DNA of 64,000 nucleotides. It comes from Punica granatum (Eukaryota; Streptophyta; Magnoliopsida; Myrtales; Lythraceae). The stretch lies in assembly GCF_007655135.1 (NCBI RefSeq), contig NC_045134.1:9878982-9942981 (forward strand), given 5' to 3'. How positions within the stretch are numbered: position 1 is the first letter of the stretch; the number at the start of each line of letters is the position of its first letter. The notes below the pieces were generated by a model, which saw nothing but the letters and a program-made list of their open reading frames with translations, was not told the DNA's origin and did not search any database. Shown in pieces: positions 37,565 to 50,334 of the stretch. The translations under genes and the position numbers were made by a program.

Positions 37565-37880
37565 TTCTTCTTCTTCTTTTTTGAATTAAGGACTAGGTCG
37601 GGTTATTAACTCGCTGTGACTGTTCTAACTAAGAGAATCTAACCGTCACAGAATATTCCTTTCGCCATAACTCGCTGAGACTTTAGCCCAACTTGGTCAC
37701 TGCAGCCCCACCAACACACTAGTAAATTAAGTCAAAGATCCACTGGATCAAGCATTATAAGTCAATCACCGCCATCCCATAATACACTCATATAGTGATG
37801 AGCTCTACGTCCTCAGTGAGATCGAACTCGTGATTTGAAGTGAAACTTGATGATTAATCACTAGACTACCGTGCTGATTG
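37565..37880 (-). mobile_element. tRNA-derived SINE with 19-bp target-site duplication
   Basis: A 316-bp minus-strand insertion. TGAAATAAGTGCTTTCTTC occurs exactly at 37546-37564 and 37881-37899, a target-site duplication. The 5' end (near 37880) has an A-box-like TAGTCTAGTGA (about 37870-37855) and a B-box-like GTTCGATCT (about 37828-37819). The 3' end is an A-rich tail, AAAAAAGAAGAAGAAGAAG on the minus strand. Perfect duplicates suggest a fairly recent insertion. The family is not identified. Confidence 0.88.
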
Positions 37881-38118
37881 TGAAATAAGTGCTTTCTTCA
37901 TGATCTCTGTATCTGCATGCTCGCTTAGTTATATACTCCAAATCATTTTATGATCTATCTTTTCGATCATGGAAAGATTTTTTTTTTTGGGGAAATAGAT
38001 CTCGTGAGCAATTTTTGAGAATAATATCGAGACAACGTAACCGGGTTTTTAAAATAAAATAAAATCGTCCTTATGAACTCCGTAAATTTATTCAACGAAT
38101 TGTTGTTTTCTTCCTACA

Positions 38119-38290
38119 AGTGACTATTGAGTCGTCTTTGATGCCGGAAGTGGAAAATGAATCTGGGGCTGATGAACTGGTGAAGGCCGAAGAGAACATC
38201 AAGAATCGGCCTGCTCGTCGATACCCATACCTCCTAAGTCATGTATTTCTTGAGCCCTGGCCGGGATTCTATTACTCTACTGGTAGAAGA
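38119..38290 (+). pseudogene. Orphan exon-like coding segment
   Basis: After a pyrimidine-rich stretch ending TTCCTACAAG, an open frame reads SSLMPEVENESGADELVKAE, then ENIKNRPARRYPYLLSHVF and LEPWPGFYYSTG, followed by GTAGAAG, a possible donor. Its amino-acid make-up is protein-like, unlike the surrounding AT-rich DNA, but no partner exons were found nearby. I do not recognise the family. Probably a transposed or relic exon. Confidence 0.35.
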
Positions 38291-38969
38291 TAAATAACAG
38301 GTTCAGCTTTTAGCGTAACTGATCACTTGACGTGATAAAGTCGGCTTAAACTTAGCGCGAGGTCACTTCAATTCACATGTATTAGCTTTGCCGAAAACAT
38401 CCCCCGATTTGTCGCGCTAAAATGATTTCCTAGTAAAAAAAGAGCGTAGCACGTGCTCGTCTGTTGATCCAGAAATTGCAGATTCCATATTTAATGAGAT
38501 TACCCGTGTCTCTTTGTTAGTTATTTAAGATTTCTCTTTCGTTGTACTAGGTCTTGAACTTTCATTATAATCGGAAAAAAAAAAAAAGATTTCCTATGGA
38601 AGGCTTGAAATCTAGTTAACAAGCTCCCCTTCGTTGTTTGGATTCTTTCGTTCCTTTTTTTTTTTAAACAATGGATTCATCCATTGATTTATCAGTCCAC
38701 CAAGTTATGATGATGAGGCCTCCCCATTCGGTTTCTCGAATTCTTTGTTTTCTGAAGTTTCCACTTCTTTGCCTTCTGTGGCAGTAGTATTTTCTGACCA
38801 TAAGTAAACGAGAGCCGAGTCTTCTCACTCCGTTTCCGATGATTTTGTATCGAACTGGTATGCCACCAATAGAGTATTTGATTTTGGCTTCGTTCATTTG
38901 GTGTACTTGATTTTCCCTGTTCGAATAAGCACATCATCTATCTATAGGACGTTTCAGGGGAAATCTGTC

Positions 38970-39151
38970 TTTATTTTTTGCTAACCCAGGGTGTCTGGGC
39001 TTTATCCGACTAATTCCTAAGGTTCCGTGAACCTCCGCCGGCTCACGAAACATGTAATCACGCCAAAAACGCTCCGCTAGCTCCAAAGGGTTTCGAATCC
39101 GAGATCGGTAAATACTAAAGCTGTTCTTTACCACTAAACCAAATTCCTTGA
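38970..39151 (-). mobile_element. Au-like SINE with 9-bp target duplication
   Basis: About 182 bp, close to the ~181 bp usual for the Au SINE family. AAATCTGTC flanks it at 38961-38969 and 39152-39160. The minus strand starts with an A box in GGTTTAGTGGTAAAG and a B box in GATTCGAAACCC, and carries the GGATAAAGCCCAGACACCC block typical of Au, then a T-rich end. The family name is from memory. Confidence 0.8.
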
Positions 39152-39160
39152 AAATCTGTC

Positions 39161-40421
39161 ACCATGGCAAAGGCAGCATAACATGCAAAAAAGAAAAAGA
39201 AAAAGGATAATATGGGGCGTTTGCAAATATATTTTTCCCTGGTAAATTAATAGATGGATACAAGCCCTCAAGCGCGCGTGATTGCTCTCGGGTTAACAGT
39301 GCAAAACGTCGAAGTATACACTCTCACAATTATCCATCTGTTTAAACGGAAATGCATAAATAAATTCCTAAGCACCACGACGGCCTACGCGAGCTTTACA
39401 ATTCTTTAAAGAAATTGATAAAGAAATTGCTAATGCAATGTCTCACCTTGCATATTGTTCGAATGTCTATAGTTCGTGTTTATTTATTGTGATCATAGTT
39501 TTACTTATGTGGCTGCTCTCTTTTTTTAAAATATTTTTATCTATATTTATTCATAAGTCAGCGTTGCACAGAGATCAATTAATTTCCTTAATAGTTTAAT
39601 CAATTAATATAAATTAATAAAAAATACGTAAAAATGTTTTACTTCTTAGAAAGTTTAAAGAGAAATAAAAAAAGATAATACAGACGGTCATGCATCTTGT
39701 TTATATTTATTCGAGATTTTTCTTTTTTTTTTGTAGAATAAAAGGTTGGGAGGAGGAGACTGGCGTAATAATTCCGCTCTAGTGACTAAAGGAGCTCTAT
39801 AGCCGCTATGAGATGTTTCATTTGCTCAAAGGGATAAAGGCTCGGCGAGACATTCATTCACCTAAATCACAATGACTTTACCAAAGCGCATAATGGACCA
39901 GAACAATTCCTATGAAGTTGAGAATATGAGTCTACTAACGTAAACACTTTCGTGTTCAAGTCGAATTTCGACTCCTTAACCTCTCATTTGGAAGACAAAA
40001 CCCATTCCACTGAACTGCCGCCTTGTATATTTATTTGAGTTATATATATATGATGATTTATTGTATTTTTGTTGATACAAAAATTGACAAAAAGTCCTAT
40101 CACATAGGATGGGGACAGCGGTTCGAATCCCAAATCTAGGAAACCATGGATATACAACGCACCTCCCCCAGCTCACCTCACCCCGCAAAGGATGAGATTG
40201 GACAAGAACAGGGCCAAAACTGAACATCATGCGTTGTACGGATAGAGATGCGTAATCAATTCCACTGCCATAAAAAGCTGATCCCACTCATCCACCGGGA
40301 AATCGCCATTACACCCAACTCTCATTTCCCTTCAGCGTCACTCCACGGCTCCCTCTCCCCGCGACAATATCAATCCCATCCTCATCTTCTCCGTTCCAAT
40401 CCTCTCTCGGCATCCTTGGCC
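39161..40421. other. Intergenic and GALAK promoter/leader
   Basis: Mostly AT-rich. Around 39950-40160 there are tRNA-like B-box motifs (gttcgaatccc at about 40112) that may be SINE debris. The last ~100-150 bases (CT-rich, about 40300-40421) are the likely GALAK leader. Confidence 0.4.
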
Positions 40422-43400
40422 ATGGCGGATTCAACCTGGCCTCATGAAGCAGAGGTTTGTCCCCGCTCTCTTTTCCTCGTTCCCTTACCGATGCATTCCC
40501 TCCGGTGATCCCCAATGCCGCGATGCTAGTTACTCCTACCTACCGTTGCTTCTTTGCTGCTGATTTTGTGCGCATTCATTCGCAGCTGTGTCGCATAAGG
40601 AGTATAGTTTCGAAAATGTCCGGCAGGGATGCTGATGAGGTCCGGGTTGTAGTATCTCCATATAGGATTTGTCCCCTCGGAGCCCACATTGATCATCAGG
40701 TTCGTTACTTTGCCGGTATTGTGTGGATTCTTGCAGGAGATAAGGTTCGGAGGTCAAAATCGATGCGTGCTGTATTCATTGATGATGGGGAGGTGCTCTG
40801 TTTTTGCAGGGAGGAATTGTTTCTGCAATGACTATTAACAAAGGAATACTTCTCGGGTTTGTTCCGTCTGCTGATGGCGAGGTAAAGATTGAGGTGTTCT
40901 TTGCCTTACTTGTTCATAATTGAGGAGCTGTTTTTCGGTTCTATATTGAGGAATTGAGATCCATGTTGCATTAATTGATAATTAAGCGTCGAGCAGTCTT
41001 GTCTTGTATAAGTACTGAGCAGATCTGAATGTAAGGATTTGGAACTAGAACAGAAAATACTGTTTCGCATTTGAATTTCGAAATTCAAATGCGAAACAGT
41101 ATTTGGTGCTTTAGTTTTTTCTCCTGTGGGATAGATATGTTAAACGGATCAACCTTTTCCAAATCTGAAAGGAAGCGAGGGTCATGCTGATTAAATCACG
41201 AAACGAGTTTTCACGTGGATCAGCTTTGTTGATCAAAACCTGGGAATTGTCTTTTAGGTTTATCTCCGTTCGGAACAGTTCAAAGGAGAAGTTAAATTCA
41301 GGTATTGACAGTTTGCTTTTTCCTCTACCTTTTTTTCTCCCCAAAAAATTACTGGTTGCACAATAGTGTAATATATACTGACATACTTGTGTTTAGGGTC
41401 GATGAAATTCGGCGCCCAAAAAATTCCAGAGAAGCAAGCAGAAAGAACCACGTGAATTATTCTTCCACAGCAAAAGAAGAATGGTGTTGGGGAAATTATG
41501 CTAGGGGAGCCCAATATGCGCTGCAAAGTAGGGGAAATGTCCTTTCTCAGGTTAGGCTTATTCGTATATTAGTGATCTTTTTGTCATTATTATACATTAG
41601 GTCCTTACCATAATTTTTCCGATTCTAGTTGGGTTACGAGCTGCACTTTTTTCCTTTTGGATGCGCAACAGCTTTTTGTATAACTGGCATGAATGGTATA
41701 ATACAAATCAATTTAATGTTGATTTACCTGGAAAGATTGAATCTGGGAGAGCCTCTATTGGCATGGTGAATTTTTGGTGAGTTTCCTGTGTGACCATCCT
41801 AATGCTGGTAGCTATCCATTCTAGGAATAAAATACACCTACCCTTATTTCTCTCAAAGGATGAGAAAGAAAGTTATCAGTTCATTAATTACACCTGCAGC
41901 TACTTTAGAGAGAATAACATTACAAAGGAGGGGGAGAATAGAAAATCGGAGCTGATAGGAAAAGAAAATGAAAGAAGAGAACCGGATGGTGAACAAATGC
42001 AACAGCAGAAAAGCAAGGTTTCCGCCTATTAACAGTTCCCTATGAGTCTATTGACTCTCTTAAAATTCTGAATGACCTTTGTGTGCATGATGTTAAGATA
42101 TACCTCCGCTCATCTTTTTATATTCTGAGTACGACATCCATTATTTTACAGACATTGGATAAGTTTCATCTGCATCTGAATCATGTTGAATATCGTCTGT
42201 TGTGGATCATTACAGGGTATAATAGGATATATATGTGGTTCTGAGGGACTTGATAGTTCAGGCCTGAGCTCTTCTGCTGCTGTAAGTAAATATTTCCTAC
42301 TTGGGTTCTCCAGTTCCCTTCGACCAATTCGATTTATGAACATGGTTGAATTCCTGCTTGGTCTTCTCTGTGTGACGAGGAACTTTATATTCCATTGTCC
42401 AGCATGCATCAGACTATTAGTCTGTGTGCCTGACCTTTTTTGTACGAAGTGATATTTTCCAGGCTTACTTTGCATGCGATATGACTGTACTAAGAGAAAT
42501 ATTCTCCTTTTCCATTATCTACTGATGTTCATTGCAGTATGTTTGACAGGTTGGAATTGCCTATCTGCTGGCTTTTGAAAGTGCAAATAACTTGTCCATT
42601 TCTCCCACAGAAAACATTGAGTATGACAGGTAGCATCCATAACATATGTAGATATATATTCAAAATTACCGGGATGCTGGTACTAGTTATAACTTCAGGT
42701 CTTCAAATTAGGACACGACCACGAATTTATTATTGTTCTTGAGATGTGCATTGAAATAATTAGTTTGGATTCTATGAATCATCTGGAAGTCAGAACAGGT
42801 GTGGCTCTACTCGGTCAAATATTTTCCGTTGGAAGTAACAAAGTGTAGATGCTAAAGGAAGTTTAATATTTAATCAAATTCACACTGCTAAAGAATCAAG
42901 AATTTGTAACTACTGGCAATCTTAGTTCAACTCTTTCTGAAAAGCTTCAATTCATTGCCTATTTTTAGCTTTGTACCAGTCATGAACTTAAGAATTGCCT
43001 TTCTTTCTGGTAGCTTATTTGATTATTAGTAGCCTGAATGATTCAAATAAAGCTCAACACCTTTTTCAATTACTTCAAGTTGACGGAGCCCTGAGGTTAG
43101 TCAGCAATTTTATTCGTTCATTGCTTCAACGCATCTAATCTGTCCCTTCACGTGTCTGTGTAGGTACTCCTTATCAGCCTTATTAGGTTCCTATAAGCCT
43201 GTAACAAATAAAACTTATAAAGCATCTTGTCGGACCAATTTCCGTTTCCTGGGGTAATATGAGGCTGGATAGTAATGCCATGAAATTTCAAATGGTAAAT
43301 TATCGGGTTAGGGGACGGGCAGAACTACTTCCTGCTTTACAGCTTGTGCCATCAATAATGCAACCACCAGCCTGCAGTAATTCATGATATATCCAAATGC

Positions 43401-46400
43401 CATGGAGTAGACTCTTTATGAATATACAAAATACTGTGCAAAGATGGAATCTGCGAATATAGATATTCTTAATTCTAAGTTGACTTTTGTTAATGTGACC
43501 AAGTGTCAACACAAGCACACTGGTTCCTGAGTCTTCTAAATCTTTCTTGCATATGCGTCACAGGCTTATTGAGAATGAGTATCTGGGTCTCAGAAATGGT
43601 ATACTTGATCAGTCTGCCATATTGCTTTCAAGCCATGGTTGTCTCACTTATATGAATTGCAAGGTAATGTGCGGATGCTTGACACCTAGTTCTTCAACTT
43701 TAAGGAAACTAACAAATTATCTCTATCTGGTTTTAAGATTAATTTATTAAACATGCCATCGGCTTTTGAAGCTGGCTACATGGAGCATGTGGACTCTACC
43801 TACTTTTTTTTTTCCCCCTCATTTTTATGAAGTAGATGACTATTATTTCAAAAATGAATGCCTGGATGTGCCGTGTTTAGGATCACCAGATATTTGCTAG
43901 TGAGGTAATCTTGTGCTTCTTAGTTTTCCCCTTGACCTCCTACGTACTCAGTAATGGTATTATGTAAGCAGAATCATTCTGGATGTGTACTGGCAGGGCA
44001 TAATTTTCATTTTCTCAAATTTTTTAGTGGATAGTTTTCTGCTTTCTAGAATTTACTTACAAGAAGACAAAAGGTTCAAATATTCTTGTTGAAACTTGAA
44101 CATGATGTGTCTCAGATTGTTTCTTGTTGGAGCTACTTCTGATGAATAAAGTACTTGGTTGATCTTCATAAGATAAAAGCCAAAGGAAAAAAATATCTGC
44201 CAAACAATTTTTCAGTAACATTTAGCATTGTTGACTGACTTCAAACCTGATTGCATTCTGCAATACTCTTATCAAAAGGAAGCCTCTCTGAAGAAGCTTT
44301 TCTAGGTGGTCTGTCAAGTGGAACTAGTTGGATTTACGTCTTTATGCATTAGACCAGCTAGAGCAGGATGAGATTCTGGAATAGATATCCATTCATCACG
44401 TGTTTTGATAGCATGTTAATCTCTCTTTGGGGTTCATCATGTAACCATTTGAGTTAATCGTTACTACTAAATAATATTTCCAGCATTTTGGATTCTAATC
44501 TTTGATTTTTTTCCCCCCTCTTTCAATCTCATTTATTTGGAGTTAGTGCCTCCCATTGGTTTTGTTTCATTTATCCTTTTGACTTTTATATTTTTTTTCC
44601 CTGGCCGATTGACTTTTAAATTATCTAACCAGCATTTCATTTCACGATTATTCAGTTTATCCACATTGTATCTAATAAGTGCAAATTTTACTATATAGAC
44701 AAAAGAGCATTGGCTTATTAAACCTCCAAACGATGGAGCAGAGTTCCAGAAGAACTTCAGAATATTATTGGCTTTCTCAGGCTTGAAGCAAGCCTTAACT
44801 ACTAACCCTGGATATAATCGCCGTGTTGAAGAATGCAGAGAGGCTGCAAGACTTCTTCTGCTGTATGGTTTTGTCTTCCAGTTTGCTTTTTCAATTTGTT
44901 TTCTATTTAACCCTGTGTATATTGCTTCTACTTTTTCCCTCGTAAATGATCAATATTGGGTAAGCCGAACTAGCATATGGGGTAATAAATCAATGTAGAG
45001 TTTAATATCCATAGAATAAATTATATGTCTGAAGAAAATCTTTTATTAATTTTGCGAACTAGTGATACTTATAAATCTAGATTAAATTAATTATTAGCTA
45101 TTAGTGTGCTCATTAAAATTAGGTGATCACTTGCCGTCCAAGGTCGTGACCAATTTATTTATTTATCATCACCTCATAACAATAGGAAACAATTTGAGCT
45201 ATATATATCTCAACCCATTGTAGATTCAGATAGTAAATCTGTCGATATAAATAATAATGCCTTGTCTTTTGCTCCACAGTGCTTCTGGTAATAGCAAAGA
45301 AGAACCTATCCTCTCTAACGGTAAGTATCTGACCCTTCTGCCAGAGTGCAGAGGTTCTTCCATTTTAGTAAGAAAATTGAATCTCTTATTCGTTTCTTCT
45401 TTTTCCCCCAAACAGTTGATCCAGAAGTTTATGAAGCTCACAAGGTATGCATGCTAGTTGAATATCAATAATTACGGAGCTACAAAATAATCTAAGCAGA
45501 TATTTTACATGTTTTCTTTTTCCTGCCATGAGTGAATCTGGATTTTTATGTTGGAAGTTAGTCTTGCTGTCTACATTGTGCTTGTTTGAATTTTCATATA
45601 TAGACAAGCACTTCCATAAAGAGAATCAAAATCATCAAGATGATAGCGGATTATCTTGAATACAATAAAGTATTTCTTGTGTATCAGCCTCTTTAAGAAA
45701 TTCTGAAGCTGGATTCTGAAAATAACAATATTTTGAAGTCAATTGGTTTTGTATGTGCTATTGATAATAATGTTGTTTGTGCAGAAAATTTTAAAACCTG
45801 ACCTTGCTAAAAGAGCTGAGCACTACTTCTCGGAAAATATGCGAGTTAAGAAGGGTATATATATTTCCAGTTGTGCAGATTCCCTGCAAAAGATACTCTT
45901 TGTATCATGCCAGTTTGGCTTATTTATTACACTCTTAACTATGAAGTTACAACTGGATGGTACACTGATGGCAGGACTTGAAGCTTGGGCTTCGGGTGAT
46001 TTGAACGAATTTGGAGCGCTCATCTCAGCTTCGGGTCTGAGTTCCATTCAGAACTACGAATGTGGTAAATTCTCTGGCTCAACCTTCTTACTTATATGTT
46101 CATCGCTTTGTCGGAGCTGCTTGTCCTGCTGGTACCAAACAACTGAAACTTTATCTCAACTCTAAGAATGATTTCAGCAGCACTTCACGAGTTAAGTACT
46201 ATAATATTATCTGAGTTCAATTCAGTACAGCTGTGTTTTGTTTCCGGTGCAATGCAAACTGATCTCATAGATGATTGTTCGTGCTACAACGGATATATAT
46301 ATATATATTAAAAAAAGGGGAAAAACAATCTGACAACTACATTTTGCATTTCGGAGGTGCCGAGCCACTGATACAGCTGTATGAGATTCTCGTGAAAGCT

Positions 46401-46601
46401 CCGGGCATACATGGAGCTCGGTTTAGCGGGGCCGGATTCAGAGGGTGCTGCCTCGCATTTGTAGAATCCGAGAGAGCAGTTGAAGCTGTGTCATTCATAA
46501 AGAAGGAGTATTCCAAGTGCCAGCCCGATTTGTCTGGCCATCTGAACCCAGACACTGCAGTACTAATTTGTGAAGCCGGTGATTGTGCTCGGGTAATCTG
46601 A
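40422..46601 (+). CDS. GALAK: Galacturonokinase (GHMP kinase)
   Basis: Phosphorylates D-galacturonic acid at C1 with ATP, salvaging pectin sugar towards UDP-GalA. Fourteen exons join in frame to 433 residues: 40422-40454, 40586-40699, 40810-40881, 41258-41301, 41397-41550, 42216-42281, 42550-42629, 43564-43663, 44699-44862, 45280-45320, 45416-45444, 45785-45854, 45975-46064, 46357-46601. All introns are GT-AG. GHMP motifs are intact: PYRICPLGAHIDH (about 36-48), ATP-binding GLDSSGLSSSAA (150-161) and SGAGFRGCC (about 376-384). GAHIDH in place of galactokinase GEHxDY, and RLIENEYLGLRNGILDQSAI, match GALAK (Arabidopsis At3g10700, 424 residues). The first exon is short (MADSTWPHEAE) and is the least certain part; an alternative start is Met22 in exon 2. 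An AATAAA at 46799 lies about 200 bases past the stop. Confidence 0.95.
41055..41104. repeat. Perfect 50-bp palindrome in GALAK intron 3
   Basis: AAATACTGTTTCGCATTTG...CAAATGCGAAACAGTATTT, symmetric about 41079/41080 with no loop. The duplicate at about 60925-60950 keeps only the left arm. Confidence 0.9.
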
Positions 46602-46798
46602 CCGGCACTTTCCCATAGCTATTTAGATTCATCCATTCTTCATTAGATTTTGATCCACCATTGAATTTGTATGTTATCTCAAGTGTACACGTAATACCGA
46701 CTGTTCAAGTTCCTAGAATCATCAGCTGAACATAACCTCTCCTATGCCTTCTGCTTTGAACTTGTTCACTTCGATTTTACGAATCCGTTTATGTACAA

Positions 46799-46804
46799 AA
46801 TAAA
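46799..46804 (+). terminator. Putative GALAK polyadenylation signal
   Basis: AATAAA about 200 bases downstream of the GALAK stop. The same motif is kept in the duplicated 3' half (about 60278). Cleavage site not determined. Confidence 0.4.
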
Positions 46805-47705
46805 ATTGTAAGCTGAACCCCCAATCGAGATCCATAAAGTTCGAGCCGAATTCTTACGTCACCACATCATCAAAAATATAAAACGGAGCTATCTTGCATT
46901 TCCACGTCACCATCATTTATACTTAAAAAAATTTTATATTCTTTTATTAAGAAAATAGTCTTATATAGATTGTCCTTTATATTCATAGAGAAAAAAAGAA
47001 AACGAAAAGGAGTATAGAGAGAGTCTTGGTGTGCATCGTGCATGAGAAAAGTCTTTATTTATCCCAAATTTTATTTCTTTTTCGGGTAATATAAACTAGT
47101 CACTCCACCATCATGTTGTGTGAAATTGTTACTCATAAAAAAAAATATTTATTTATATATTAGATGTTTAATATATTAATTATTTTATAATTTTTAAAGT
47201 TTTCAATAATTTTTAAATTAATGATTAATGAAATGCATAAAATTATTTTAATCAGAATTAAGTACTTTATTCATTCAAAAAGATAATTAATCCATTTAAT
47301 TAATAACATTAACATAATCAAATAAAAAATATATTTTAATCAATTCAAGTAATTAGTTAAAATTACAATATAAATTTATCCTATGCTTGTGTGGTTTACT
47401 TGATATTTCTATTTTTGCATTTCGTTTTGAAATTTGTGTTATATTGTTACTTGCAAATTCTTCTACAACATTTCTTTTTATTTTTTTACCACATTAATGT
47501 GGGTTTTTTGGTAAAAAAAACTTATGAATTATGTACGCAATTTAATTATTTAACGCAATTTTACACGCAATTTATGGCTAGTGAAACATTTAAATAATTT
47601 TATCTAACAACAAAGATAGTAAAATGCTAAAAAAGAGTGGACTAATAAGAAGGGTGTAGATTTCAAAGTTAGAGGGAATGTTTTAGGAATTCTACGGTGA
47701 TATTC

Positions 47706-47945
47706 AGGTGGTATTTGGTAATGGAGTAAAGTATAATTGTACTTAATTTCACGAGATGAAAACAAAAGTAGATGAGAAAATTTATTATTAAAAGATTAAT
47801 TTAATATTTGTTTAAAAAATATGTGAAGAAATTTAGTATTAAATTGAAGGAAAAGATAAAAAAAAATGATGATTATGTTATGCAACTGATGAAAAAAAAT
47901 AAAGTGTAGTTAAATAGAGTACAATAACACTCCATAAACAAATAA
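47706..47945. mobile_element. Putative MITE, same family as 33588-33920
   Basis: Starts ggtggtatttggtaatggag and ends with inverted ataacactccataaacaaat. Interior blocks (aaaaaatatgtgaag, then tttagtattaaatt and gatgattatgtta) parallel those of the 33.6-kb element. The target duplication is not resolved. Confidence 0.45.
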
Positions 47946-48507
47946 ATTAAATGGAGCAATACACATTCATCCTTTCCATTTCTTCTCGGTATTATATATT
48001 ATACATAGATTGGAATACAATCAACTTTTTTCAATTGCAAGAGAGGCTCATGTGCCTAATACAATGAAATATAAATCCTAATAGCTAATGAAGATGTATG
48101 AGTATTCCATAATATCGAACCTGAAATTTCTTATGTGAGACATTATTCTCGCAATTTCGATAGACCGAACATTAAATATTATCTTTCTTATTGATAATTG
48201 TGCTTTCGAAATCCGAATTTATGTTCTTCTCTTTAAAGAATCGAAACTGTTTATGGTTTAATTAACACTTTCTAAATGGATGCTGTTACGTTTTTTAGAT
48301 TACATTATGACGGAAAATAGTATTAGTCCGTGAACTTGCAGGGCCGGGTGGAATGATCAAGGGAGAAAAATAATTCATAAAGTGAGCGGAAAGTCGAGCG
48401 TCATGATGAAATTAATCTATAAATATATTAGTAGTGGTCACGAAATATAATAACAATAATAATAGTCTTTTTAGAGTCAGATTACCTCTCAAAAGGCAAA
48501 TATGAGA

Positions 48508-49668
48508 TAGAGAGATTCCGGCCGGTCCCCGACATCCCCTTCCCACTAAAACATTTGTCAACCAATATATATTTTTCAGTCATTATATATAAGAAAAAGA
48601 AAAATGAATTTAAAATATTAATCAGAATAAAATAAAATCCAATACCTGAAAAATAACGTATACCTATCGACACATGATGAACATTTTATATAACTTTGTA
48701 CAACATGGCCTGCTCAAATTTAAGTTGGTCAACCAGCTCATCAAGTAGTCCTCCGTCAAGTGGTGTCTCCGCAGTAGTGTAACGGAACTCTTCCTTTGAT
48801 GGGCGACCAACCCCCACCACAACCATGATGTGTTTTAATAAATCACTAGAGGTGAACCCGCGCGATGCCCCATGTTGGAAAACTTTTTTCAATTTTTGAT
48901 TCATCGTAATAGTTTGTGTAATAATAAATATAGAGCATAACTAAAATTAATAATAAAACTATTTATTTGTAAAAAGTATAAACTCCCCATTAATGGTAAA
49001 TAATCTACCTTTTTTTCAAAAGATGATATAATTTCATCATATATGATATCATTTTATTTTTATTTTATGGAGTATGTTTGAATGTTTGAATGTTTGAATG
49101 CGTTGATTCTGAATGTATTTATAGCTTTGCTCTTAAAAGAAATGGGTATGGATAAAATTTGAAAATAATATTAAGTAAAGGAAGACTTGATGAACTTTAA
49201 AAATATGAATTTGCTTGTAATTTATTAATATACGAAAATAAATTAACAATAAAATTAATTTTCATTGCCGAGTCTTCTTATATGGATAAATGGAGAAAAA
49301 GTATTACTTGTAATTCAAAAAGTACGCATTTAATTAGCATAATTTCTTAAGAAAGATACAATATAGAGGAAGAAATTATCTGTCGATGAATGAATATTTA
49401 AAAAAAAGAAAAATTAAGCATATGATATTTGTATAACTTTTCAGAAAAAAGGGTAAAATAGATAGAGAGAATAGAGTAAAATATGGGATAACTGGTCAAC
49501 CATAATGATAGAATCATTTGACTCAGTTGATCAATTACGTTACACAATCATCTTGTCGGACCAAGATTAAAAATATTGGACGAAAGAAGGAAAATAAAAG
49601 AAAAGGAAAGGGAAAAGGTTTCACATTCACACAATAAAATTTGAAAAAGAATATTACATATATTTGCT
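48508..49668. repeat. Segment C, source of the copy at 56242-56755
   Basis: 48508-48799 aligns with 56242-56533, and 49447-49668 aligns with 56534-56755, same strand, roughly 85-90% alike by eye. The ~650 bp between these two parts is missing from the copy. Confidence 0.8.
48686..48904 (-). CDS. Small open frame of unknown function (72 residues)
   Basis: ATG-initiated frame on the minus strand, charged and protein-like (GRPSKEEFRYTTAETPLDGG, then LLDELVDQLKFEQAMLYKVI). No family recognised. The duplicated copy near 56410-56530 preserves much of the C-terminal frame (for example RLKFERVML), then has a TAG. It may be the last exon of a lost gene; equally it may be chance. Confidence 0.3.
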   Translation of the reverse strand: MNQKLKKVFQHGASRGFTSSDLLKHIMVVVGVGRPSKEEFRYTTAETPLDGGLLDELVDQLKFEQAMLYKVI

Positions 49669-50301
49669 CATTTTTATATTAATATGCGTAAGTATATTTT
49701 CTCTATTCTACATATGTATTATTCCGAATAATAATATTTTCTACATTCAATATATATATGGAGGATATTAAGAAATTTTCTTGATTACTGAATAAAACCC
49801 CTCGAGATATGCGAAATTTATCAAGTTCAATGTTTCAAACATCTTGTAAATAGAAGAATTGAAAATTCATTTTGCCCATCATCTTTTGATTCAAAATAGT
49901 TTTTCCAACACCCTAATCCTTACGTGATATCTACTACTTTTCGCATATATATAAATATATACACTACATGATTATTATCTCTTTATGTATATGTTATTCG
50001 TGTTTTTATAATAGAGTAAATATTAGTTTTCTCTTCTTCGCTCTCGATCACAATGTATAATGTCTATAATGTATATTTAGTAGAATATATGTAGCTTTTG
50101 TTTTGTCTTTTTATAATCAAAAGTAGTCTTTATTATATCTTTTCTATCAAAATATCTATATTAGTATTTTTCATTATAACTTTTTTGTAGATCATACTTT
50201 TGTTAGGTGATTAATTTATATTGACGTTTTTTCAAATTTCAAATATAAAGAGATGATCTACTTGATATTAATTATTAATATTCTGGTCTTTGTTTATTAG
50301 G

Positions 50302-50334
<33 letters not shown>

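Noticed and set aside
40422..46601. Galactokinase or arabinokinase for the GHMP kinase gene
   Set aside because: The first motif reads PLGAHIDH rather than the galactokinase GEHxDY pattern, and the protein lacks the long arabinokinase N-terminus. The RLIENEYLGLRNGILDQSAI region fits galacturonokinase.
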